A stretch of DNA of 64,000 nt from Phyllostachys edulis (lineage: Eukaryota; Streptophyta; Magnoliopsida; Poales; Poaceae), in assembly GCA_036346405.1 (NCBI GenBank), contig CM070562.1:63144195-63208194 (forward strand), given 5' to 3'. Positions 56,001-64,000 of the stretch are shown here, one piece after another. Within the stretch, counting starts at the first letter, position 1. Each line of letters starts with the position of its first letter. The notes below the pieces were generated by a model. It saw only the letters and a list, made by a program, of their open reading frames with translations. It was not told where the DNA came from and did not search any database. The position numbers and the translations under genes are program-made.

Positions 56001-56643
56001 TATCTCCTAGATCCAAAACTATAGGACTATGGTCAGAGCCCACCCTGGTTATACTGAAAGAAGAGCAAAGAGGGAACCTAGCTTCCCAGTCAGTGGTGAC
56101 CAAAATTCTGTCTAATTCCACCATAATAGGACAAGACTGTTTGTTAGTCCAAGTAAACTATTCTTAGAAATAAAATCATTAAACCGATTCATCAGAGACA
56201 CATTAATATACTCAGAGTTCTTATCTCCAGCTTTCCTAATCAAGTTAAAATCTCCCCCAAGAACAATAGAAAGCCTGTTGTTGGAACATTTGGTCTGGAG
56301 TTCCTCCAGGAACTCCTGAGTCAACTGATGTTGAGTAGGAGCATAAATATTGACAAGCTCCCATCTGAAGTTATTTCTCTTATGTCTCACTGTCATACTT
56401 ACAAAAAAATCTCCCTTGGTCTCTACTTTCAATGTCTAGCAGCTTTGTTTTTACTCCCAAAAACATCCCCCCAGAATGTCCCTGAGCAAGGACCCAATGC
56501 CAGATATAATCAACACCCCCTGCCAGAGTTCTTAGTTCTCTGACCGAAAAGTCTTTCTTAATAGTCTCTTGCACCCCCAACACATCAAACATCTCTTTAT
56601 GAATCATCTCCTGAAGCTGTCTTTTCCTGGATGTTTTGCCCAA
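53084..56643 (-). pseudogene. LINE ORF2: endonuclease, reverse transcriptase, zf-RVT
   Basis: The endonuclease (56643-55843) shows the start KTSRKRQLQEMIHKEMFDVL with VQET, then NIYAPTQ, GGDFNLI and VGSDHSPIVLDL, the EEP-family catalytic pieces, split by two frameshifts. RT (55385-54327) shows DSAPGPDGFPYAFYK, LKLDFEKACDKIQWGFL, RGLRQGDLLSPLLFNL and an active site LKYADNTILM: the second Asp is Asn (codon 54642-54644). The downstream block (54257-53586: FFWRGASDKFKYHMVKWGAV) and the zf-RVT domain (53578-53084: LWLAFQDRSQT, KCILCGVKEDTDHILFKC) complete ORF2. The TAA stop at 53084-53086 is the target of the Harbinger-like element. ORF2 normally nicks target DNA and copies LINE RNA; this copy is inactive. 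Confidence 0.88.
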
Positions 56644-56972
56644 GCCTCTAATGTTCTAGAAAAGAAATTTCATGTATTACATTTTTTAGAAGAAAACTTA
56701 TCTATTTTTACTTTGCTTTTTTCTTATATAGTCACTCGAAACCCCACATCACCCCTACTATCATTATCAATCACTTCTAAACTGACTTCATCTCCCCCAG
56801 AGTTCTCCTCTGTTATACTGTTACTCTCCTGATCATACTTGCTTTTGGATTCAAACTCAGCTTTAGCAATTGCAGCCCTAGCCAATTCCTAGGCCTGCAT
56901 GGCAGATATTACTTCTTTTGTCCCTACTGAACAGGACCCTAAAACAATCCCACATGAAGAAGCTACCTCTTT

Positions 56973-59183
56973 CTAAATAATGAATAAGAGCATCATTAAG
57001 AATTGTAAAAGAATTATTAACAGACTTACCTTGAGGGTCCAGGTTTGAATTGACTTGAGAAGAGAAGCTTTCTCCTGAATTGGGATACCTTGGTCTTGAA
57101 TTCTTAAGCTTTTTCTAGTTGCCACCATAGGCTCCTTAAATTTGTTTTTAGTCCCTTTCTTCCTATAAGTCATCCATTCATCAGAAATATCCTCCATCTC
57201 AGTAATAGTTTGAGCCACTCCCCTTCTAGATGCTTCACTAGAATGAGCCAGAAACTCCTCTCTTCTCTCTTCAGCACTCCCTTTGTCAATCAAATCTTCA
57301 GAAAATATCCTCTCCCTTCCCCAGTCCAGCTGACTTTGATTCATTTCTTCCCCCAGAGTAGTATACTCCTCTTGAAGAGCTACTATGGAGCCCTCCATGC
57401 ACTTTTGATTTTTATCAGGGTAATTCAGGCAAGGCTATAGAGCAGCATTCAGCAAAGAAGGCCCCTCTGAGGTATGAACCACTATGGCATCTAAGGGAGT
57501 CTCAGTCATTTTAGGTCCTTGGAGCACCCCTCCCTTCTGAAAACAAATATCCCCACCACTCCCCCCTCATGTTATGCCCCCTTCCTCAATCTTATGGGTA
57601 ATAATACCTTTTGATTCATTTGTGTCAGGAAAACTGAAGGCCAATGGCATGATAGCCAAAGCTTGATTCTCAGTGTCAATTCCCATAAGATCAGAACAAG
57701 TTTCCTCCTCCCCAAGTTCTGCTCCTTTATGCTGTTTTCCTTTGTTTTTAGCAGAGCCACCTCCACTTTTTTGTTCAGAAGATTGATAGGTATCCTCACC
57801 AAACTTCTCAACCATCTTCTCCCATTCAGTCTTATGGTTACTCCCGTTATATTCCTCATCATCATCATCTTTTTTACGACCATGAAATTTGTTAAAATGA
57901 TCATACACTGAAGCTCTCTTTTTCCCTGTTGCACCCCTTCCGCTTCAAATCTGATCTCATAACCTACAGAATTGATGAACACTTCCACATAACAGTTGAT
58001 ATTAGAAGGATCCCTACTCAAGACTTTAACCCAAATAGGGTCAACCCTCATCAAACTAACTTCATCCACTTCTACTGGTTTCTCTAACTGTGCTAACAAT
58101 TTCTTTCACAAGATCTGAATTTTTTGCTGCAATAGGAATGCCAAAGACCTTAATCCACGCTACTGTGAGGACAGAAGATGCTTCTGGGTCCAAATTAGAC
58201 TTTTCTACCTTAGCTTTAATAGAGTGGGGTCCTAATTCTACCCCTCTAGTTTTAAACCAAGTCTCAAGCAAAGCTTTAGAAGGAGAAATCACCGAATATT
58301 CAGACTCTGACAATTTTCTGACTTTCCAATTCCAATCGGCCTGAATCAAGTGCTTCAATTCGGCTTCAATCTTAATAACAGAAGATGTTCCCTCCTTCAC
58401 ACTCAACACCCCTGCCCTATCGCAGCTTGCTGCTCTGACATCTCCAATCCAGGCACTTGAAGGCTGTAAAAACCCTGTCCAAGGATGCCAAACCCAAATA
58501 ATTTCAACCCCATTTTTTCTTATCCTCAGGACATCCAAAGGTTAAATGTCCTTTTTTTTCATTTATAACAAACAGGAGGATTCGAACATCTAGCTTGATG
58601 ATGCCCAATCTGTAAGCAACGAAAACAAGTTTTACGATCCTCTGATCGTAGCACCCCTGTGTTAGAACCAATATCACCCCAGTTTTTTTTTCATCTCTTC
58701 CCCTTTAGCAAACCCTGTCGAAGAATCCCAAATACCTTCCTCTCTATTCCTATCCAATCTAGGATTGCTACCTCTACCACCAAACCCACCCCGAAAATCT
58801 CCTCTCGAAGGGGCCTCCCTTCACAAACCCCCATCTCTGCCCTAAAATTCATTACAAGTCATGTCTTGCCACCCCTTACCATGCATCAAATTTCCTCTCC
58901 CCAAACCACCAAAGGAGTGATTATCAAATCTATCTCTATCCATATCCTGAGTGCCAAATTGCATACCTGCTTTCTGCAAACCCCCAGGATGATTCTCTTG
59001 TATCCTCCTCTTTTGCTCTTGATCGCGTTGAAGCCTTGCTCTCAAATCCTCTTCCGCCAATAGGTCGTCTACTTCCATCCACTCCTCAGGAGCAGACCTT
59101 TTTCCTCCAATGTTGCGACCGCCTCCCCCGAAGCGACGAGGAAACCTTCCTCGTCCCCGATCCATCTCCTCACCCCTCACCAC
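56973..59183 (-). pseudogene. LINE ORF1 (nucleic-acid-binding protein), broken
   Basis: The N-terminal part (59183-58842) is Arg/Gly-rich (RGRGRFPRRFGGGGR). Near 58625-58545 a CCHC knuckle CFRCLQIGHHQARC is intact; a second, expected as CYKCKKKGH, has its second Cys codon read TGA and the frame shifts. A DUF4283-like block follows (58538-58062: WNWKVRKLSESEYSVISPSK, LETWFKTRGVELG, AWIKVFGIPIAAKN), then acidic/Ser-rich C-terminal pieces (58099-57567, 57398-56973). It resembles other plant L1 ORF1 proteins that coat LINE RNA. Confidence 0.75.
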
Positions 59184-59615
59184 TTCCGCAAAGGAGCGGA
59201 GAAGCGGCGGCGGATCCGGACTCCTCTTGACAATCCTGGCTTGTAACCCAAACTGATGGATCTCTTGCTTGCGAGCAGGAAACCCTAGTTCTCCGAGACT
59301 CGTTCGTTTGGGGATCCAAATCCACGAAGAAGTAGGTATGCGACGTCAGGAGTGGGCGAATAGATCAGCTAGCGATGTACTGAAGCGATGGGCCGGCCCA
59401 AGACTGTGCCGGCCATGATGCTTGCTGGCTTGATCCAAAAACTCCACTCCGTCCGCACATCTCGAAATCTTGTTGAGCGAGCGACGACGGCCTGACACGT
59501 CCCCCTCCCCACTCGGAGAACGGAGGATCGAGCCTCTAGGCACAAGCTCGCTCGAAGCTTCCGCCACCGCCCCCTTGTCGTCCGTCGCAGCGCCCACCAT
59601 TTTTTTTTCTCCCAC

Positions 59616-59960
59616 GGCGGATATTGATGGCACAAATATTTGTCCTGGCAAGTTCACATTTGCTGCCACCCTGGCTGCGTGCGCAGAGCTTTGCTTGATA
59701 CGACACGGTGGGCAAGTTCATGGTCATCTCATCAGAAGCAGGGAAAACTTTGACATCGGCATGCAAAGTGCGGCCAGATGGCGCGTTCAGCTCGTGTTTT
59801 CGATTGGTACTTGTTTTCCTGGAACACAATGATTTCTGGGTTCGGCAGACAAGGCCATGTCAAGGAAGCTATCAAAATGTTCGAGTGGGCCGTTGCGATC
59901 TCTACCAACTACGCTAAATCTGGATTGCACGATTTGATTTCAGATATAAAAAAAGGTCTC
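59616..59960 (+). pseudogene. PPR protein gene, 3' part
   Basis: This continues the PPR gene from 51581: GTNICPGKFTFAATLAACAE, then GGQVHGHLIRSRENFDIG, and after a deletion/frameshift VFDWYLFSWNTMISGFGRQG and VKEAIKMFEWA. These are the FTF...L..CA, QVHGH and WNTMISG...G...EAIKMF hallmarks of PPR repeats. The 30-odd residues expected between MQSA and VFD (usually with MYAKCG) are missing. Coding signal fades after about 59960. Confidence 0.82.
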
Positions 59961-60850
59961 TAAAAAAGAAGCGTGTCGCGGCAGCGCAAGAAGGGATGAA
60001 ATTGTTATGACATTACTCGGTTCGAGCCTGGATGAGGTCTCAATGCAGAGGAGACATCAGGTTCATAGTGCAGATAGACATGTCACGACGACGATTGCTT
60101 GTGTAGCGAAAAGTAAAGAACATAAACTGACGGATGCATACCCATGTCATGGAGTTGACCTACGGGGCTTGCGAAAATTGCTTGCTAATACGTAGCTCGC
60201 CATCTTAGGCAAACTATATACGATTGGTAGGGCGCTATCTAGCCGCGTTCCACAAAATTTTGCCCGAATCGATTCTCGTACATCTGGATTTGGTCACAGC
60301 TCAGATCAAAATCGCAGCCTGGAGCAAACTTCGGTCTCCACGCGGAACATAGCCCAGTCTCACCACAGAGCGGAGCAAAACCAGACGCTCACCATCCGCA
60401 GCGATCGCCGATCACTAGCACGGCCCGAGCACCCGGCGTAACAAAAAGCACGCGAGCTCCAGGACCAGGGGCCCGCACCGCACGCTTGCGCCGCGCGTCC
60501 GCCAACCTTTTGCGCGGTTCAGCCATTGACCCGCGGGCGCGAAGCATGTATGCCTGGGGGACGGGGGCAGGGGCAACGGTCTGCACGACGTGGACTGTAC
60601 GACGCCCGCGCCCCGCGGCGAGAGGGTCACACCGTGCCGTGCCCGTGCGCCCGGCTCGGCAGCTTGCCAGTGTTGGTCCCCACTCCCCAGCCGGGCGCAG
60701 ATTCCAAAGCTCGCCAAGTCCAAATTGAACGCGGGGCCACGTAGCGCAGGGCCGTTAGATTCCGGACGGACCCGATGGATCCGATAAGATATTCCCAAGG
60801 ACGGCAAGGCGCCGTTTGCACGCAAAGGCGCAAGATGCTATTCCTCCCGG
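59961..60850. other. Intergenic; GC-rich from about 60400
   Basis: 59961-60400 holds no recognised feature beyond the PPR tail. 60400-60850 is CpG-rich with frames on all strands that look compositional. It is likely the promoter-proximal region of the F-box/kelch gene; no clear TATA box was seen. Confidence 0.45.
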
Positions 60851-61069
60851 CCCCCGTAATCGTCTGTAGCATTCTATTCCCCATCCGTCCGCTCGCCGCC
60901 TCCACCCACCCCTCTCCTCCACCGAAGCGCGCGCCTGGCTTCTCGCCCGCCACGCCACGCCACCTAACGTCATAGCCCGAGCTCGTCCGTATCAACCGGG
61001 CACGGCGAGCTCCTCACACAGCTACTCGTGTCCTACCACCGGAGGTCGATCCGGGGCCGGTGTTTTGCG
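60851..61069 (+). promoter_or_regulatory. Putative 5' UTR exon of the F-box/kelch gene
   Basis: GC-rich sequence ends at a good donor, TTGCG/GTAAGC (GT at 61070-61071). It pairs with the acceptor CTAAACCAG at 63174-63182, 73 bases upstream of the F-box/kelch ATG. The transcription start is not determined. Confidence 0.45.
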
Positions 61070-61547
61070 GTAAGCCGTAAGCCTCGATTGATCCCAATTC
61101 CCTGCCTGACTCGAGCGCAACCGTTCGTTCTGATTCCGCGCGATTCGCTCGGTAGTAATACCAGCAGTTCGGCGCCCTGCGACCCCGTAGGATGGGGTCC
61201 CAAGGGCTCCGGCTCGCTTGGTTGGTTGTATGTTGGAGATCTTCTGAATTAGCCGTCGTAGTTAGGTTTGGTCTGTTTGGATTTCGGAGCCCTGTAGGGT
61301 GGAACTGGTTGTAGGGCAAGGCGTGTGTTGTCGAATTCGCTCCCTTTTGCTATTGGATCATAGAAATTCCAGAGGAATTTGGGTCGTAGTTGAGGTTTCT
61401 AGGATTAGATTGTTGGTCCTAGGTTCGTATACAGTACAGGTTTCTGGGATTAAATTGATGGTCGTAGTAGAGGTGTCTGTGTTTCGCTGCACAGGTCCTA
61501 GGCTCGTGTACAGTACAGGTTTCTGGGATTAAATTGATGGTCGTAGT

Positions 61548-62809
61548 CAGGGTTTTCATAATCGGTTTTGGAATTTTAGCGATTTTCAGAAAATTTCGGC
61601 AGATTTCGGCCGAAAATTTCAAACCAACATTTGAAATTCAAATAATTTTCGGTTGAAAATCGATGAAAATCGACTTAAATTGGACAGAACTTCAGGTCAT
61701 AACCCAAACGAGTACACTCGACTACTCAAAACCCACCTCAAACCATCCTCTCTCCCGCTGGTTAGGGGTGGAAATTGGTAAAGGATAATCCGTTTTATCC
61801 GATATGCGTATCCGGGAAAACGCAAATGTGGTAAGTAAAATCCACATTCGAATAGTATTCATATCCGTATTCGGTATTATTCGTATCCGTATTCGGTGTT
61901 ATTCGTATCCGGAAAAAATGGATAGTATTCGTATCCGTATTCGGTGTTATTCAGTATCAGGAAAAAACCGGATAGTATCCAGGAAAAACAAATACTATCC
62001 GGGAAAAGCGAATCTGAATACTATCTGCTTTTTGTCCCGGATCTGAATCTGAATACTATTTGTTCTACCGAGATTTGTCATAAAAGTTGTAGGATATTAG
62101 CATTAAATCGAATTGAGTACATATTCGATTCAATTCAGATTCGTTAAGACATTGATTCAGATTCAGATTCGACAATATTGAATTCAGATTCAGATTCGTT
62201 TTAAAAATAGGATTCAGATTCAGATCCGTATTCGTTTTAAAAATAGGATTCAGATTCGTATTCGGGACTATTCGATTCAGATTCGATCCGTTCCACCCCT
62301 ACCCATTGGTCAACTTCAACCCGACGCGTCGGCAAGATCATGCGGACTGACCTTGAGCAGCAGGGTAACGGTGACATCTCGGAGGTCCCGCAAGTGCCGG
62401 TGATGCTCGGTGGCGCGACCGCCATGGCCGCCTCTGCCGGCGCGAACCAAGCGCCTTCGAGGATGCTCCCAGACTCCGGATGTAGAAGAGGATGGGGAGG
62501 ATCGGCCGAAACCGCACATCCGCACATCCATCAGGTTCGGACTTTGGAGGATTGGGGAGGAATAAGCGGATTGGGGAGGATTGGAGAGGGAGGATTGGGG
62601 AGGAAGAAGATGCAGATATTGGGGAAAACATGCGGCGTGGAAGCAAGCAGAGATTGGGGAGGCTCGGCTAGGGCGACCATGCGAGAGGCCAAATGGGCTG
62701 CTGGGCTGCTGCAAGTGGGCCAAAATTTTCGGGCCCGATTTGATATTGTACCGGGGGGGGGGGCAGCAGCACCGGTTTTCGGCTGAAAATCGGCCGAAAA
62801 AAAACACTG
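61548..62809. mobile_element. hAT-type non-autonomous element (outer)
   Basis: The ends CAGGGTTTTC and, inverted, CAGTGTTTTT are hAT-like. The 8-bp TSD GTCGTAGT is perfect (61540-61547 and 62810-62817). Near the ends are repeated TTTTCGGCCGAAA(A)TT-type motifs. The right third (62310-62700) is GC-rich with frames on both strands and could be a captured fragment; no family recognised. A poly-G run lies at about 62753-62763. Confidence 0.85.
61762..62301. mobile_element. hAT-type element nested in the outer hAT
   Basis: The ends TAGGGGTGGAA and, inverted, TAGGGGTGGAA (62291-62301) match the common plant hAT terminus. The flanks CCCGCTGG (61754-61761) and CCCATTGG (62302-62309) form an 8-bp TSD with two transitions. 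The 540-bp interior consists largely of diverged copies of ATTCGTATCC and GATTCAGATTC motifs. Confidence 0.8.
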
Positions 62810-63255
62810 GTCGTAGTAGAGGTGTCTGGTTTTCGCTGCACAGCGGTAGAGTTAGACACTTTTTCTGAATTGCTCATTGACTACCTATTCTTGCTTACTC
62901 AATCCCTTCCAATACTGCCCAAGCTGAGATTTCGTAGGGCTCCTATCTCCTGCTTGCTTTCGAATATGTTCGAGATGACTACTGTATAAACACATTTGAT
63001 TTATATTTGTAGAAAATGCTCTTTTTAAGCGTTTGCTCGCTTAGTTGGAGCCTGGTATTGTTCAATTAGTTACGCAAAATGTAAATGGCATGTTAATTAC
63101 ATTAGAGATTTTTGCACTACTACTAGTACTATGTGTTTCGGGTCGAAGAAGAAGCTCATATAACTCCTTTTTTCTAAACCAGATTTGGTGACAGACGATG
63201 GATTGTTGACGTGAGGCTACAACAATTTGTTGAATTTGAAGATAAGCTGGATTAG

Positions 63256-64000
63256 ATGGGTTCCTATCTAAGTGCTGCTAGTAGTAATGTTCGATCTGTA
63301 GATCGGCACGAGAAATCTGGATCAGTTTCTAGTAAGAGGGTCAGGATCTCCACGTATGAGTATGCGTCATATTGGAGGATAATTCCAACTCTTCCCGATG
63401 AGATTTCATTTCAAATTCTAGCGAGGTTACCACGAATTTATTACCTAAAGTTGAAGTTGGTTAGCCGAACTTGGAAGGCGGCTATCACCAGCTCTGAACT
63501 TTCCCAGCTGAGAAGAGAGCTTGGGTTAACTGAAGAATGGTTGTATGTACTGACCAAAGTTGACGCAAATAAGCTTGACTGTTATGCCCTCGATCCATTG
63601 TTCCAGAAATGGCAAAGGTTGCCACCCATGCCTTCTTTGGTCAATGAGGAGGAATCCGCTGGGAGGACACAATCTTCTAGGTTCCGAATGTGGAATGTTG
63701 TGGGCTCAAGCATTAGGATTGCTGATTTTGTGAGGGGATGGTTTTGGCGCCGCTGTGGTTTGGACCAGATGCCATTTTGTGGTTGCTCTGTCGGAGTTGC
63801 TGATGGTTGCTTGTATGTCTTGGGGGGATTTTCCAAAGCTGTTGTCTTGAATTGCGTATGGAGATATGACCCGTATCTCAATTTGTGGCAGGAAGTAAGC
63901 CCTATGATCTCTGGTCGGGCTTTCTCTAAGGCAGCATTTTTTAAGAGTAAGCTATATGTGGTTGGTGGAGTTAGTAGGGGTCGGAATGGCTTGCTTCCTC
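63256..64000 (+). CDS. F-box/kelch-repeat protein (N-terminal part, runs off the window)
   Basis: The ATG at 63256 opens a frame that continues to the window edge (248 codons). The F-box is at about residues 40-85 (IIPTLPDEISFQILARLPRI, then LKLVSRTWKAAI); it would bind SKP1 in an SCF ubiquitin ligase. Next comes the linker typical of the At1g22040-like group (REL..TEEWLYVLTK, WQRLPPMPSL, QMPFCGCSVGVADG). The first kelch repeats follow (CLYVLGGFSKA, VWRYDPYLNLWQEVSPM, KLYVVGGVSRGRNG), which form a propeller for substrate recognition. Start choice: first ATG after a likely 5' UTR splice acceptor at 63182, and MGS opens homologues as I recall them. Substrate unknown. Confidence 0.92.
   Translation, partial: MGSYLSAASSNVRSVDRHEKSGSVSSKRVRISTYEYASYWRIIPTLPDEISFQILARLPRIYYLKLKLVSRTWKAAITSSELSQLRRELGLTEEWLYVLTKVDANKLDCYALDPLFQKWQRLPPMPSLVNEEESAGRTQSSRFRMWNVVGSSIRIADFVRGWFWRRCGLDQMPFCGCSVGVADGCLYVLGGFSKAVVLNCVWRYDPYLNLWQEVSPMISGRAFSKAAFFKSKLYVVGGVSRGRNGLLP

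Larger units (their letters stand above)
51571..59626 (-). mobile_element. Near full-length LINE (L1-type) inserted in the PPR gene
   Basis: The LINE spans 51582-59615 on the minus strand, flanked by GGCGGATACTG (51571-51581) and GGCGGATATTG (59616-59626), an 11-bp TSD with one mismatch. A T-run at 51583-51593 is the complement of its poly(A) tail. Removing it restores the PPR reading FMDMADIDGTNICPGKF across the join, so insertion orientation and limits are firm. It contains ORF1 (zinc knuckles, DUF4283-like) and ORF2 (endonuclease, RT, zf-RVT), both broken. A 1.2 kb DNA element sits inside at 51864-53083. Without it the LINE is about 6.8 kb. Confidence 0.92.
61070..63182 (+). other. Putative 5' UTR intron of the F-box/kelch gene
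   Basis: A 2.1 kb interval with GT-AG ends, a long pyrimidine-rich stretch before the acceptor and two nested hAT elements (61548-62809). Without them it is about 840 bp. Local repeats flank the insertion: TTTCTGGGATTAAATTGATGG occurs twice near 61441-61541 (wording shortened). Confidence 0.5.

Noticed and set aside
60389..60995. Several overlapping ORFs on both strands before the F-box/kelch gene
   Set aside because: CpG-rich promoter-like sequence; the frames overlap each other and lack domain signatures.
1..64000. CRISPR arrays, tRNA or rRNA genes, bacterial operons
   Set aside because: No regularly spaced repeats, tRNA-like folds or rRNA signatures noticed; repeat content is explained by plant transposons.

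Overview
The window reads as nuclear DNA from a grass (Poaceae). The host genes have the GC-rich coding style of monocots and GT-AG introns, and about three quarters of the sequence is transposable elements of grass type, many nested in one another. The species cannot be named from sequence alone. No bacterial features, rRNA, tRNA or CRISPR arrays were seen.

Host genes, left to right: (1) a 3-exon hexose/H+ symporter of the STP/MST family, 21021-24045, + strand; (2) a decayed STP paralogue, 32095-33652, - strand; (3) LHCB6, encoding the photosystem II minor antenna protein CP24, 49294-50137, - strand, with TATA box and G-box; (4) a PPR gene in two pieces (50740-51581 and 59616-59960, +), split by an ~8 kb LINE; (5) an F-box/kelch gene from 63256 running off the right edge (+), with a long 5'-UTR intron.

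Mobile layer: 1-10858 is a decayed Sirevirus-type Copia element cut by the left edge. 11948-15423 is a small LTR retrotransposon with a 5-bp target-site duplication (TSD) and no pol; it carries one 708-codon chimeric ORF containing an intronless piece of a DnaJ chaperone and other gene-like sequence. A Stowaway MITE lies at 15767-16022. A complete Ale/Retrofit-type Copia (16192-20840, -) sits about 180 bp upstream of the STP start codon. A Mutator-like element (MULE) with transposase remains spans about 26149-30010, followed by a truncated LINE (30095-31650) and a second MULE (33928-36112) with a TSD.

A second Copia (-) has its 3' LTR split by a 5.5 kb non-autonomous Helitron (37587-43093, -). 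The Helitron carries exon fragments of two host genes: an AAK1/NAK-type protein kinase and a PHD-finger protein. The 5' end of that Copia is cut off against a BARE/Angela-like LTR fragment (46462-47094). A ~1 kb foldback element lies at 47875-48868. The LINE in the PPR gene itself hosts a TTA-flanked Harbinger-like element placed at its ORF2 stop codon. The F-box/kelch 5'-UTR intron holds a hAT element with a second hAT inside it.

The most notable signals are two independent gene-capturing elements within 30 kb: one captured spliced (retro-transduction), the other captured with introns (Helitron). Both assemble chimeric host-derived coding pieces. The rest is a clear record of nested insertion and decay around a few conserved genes.
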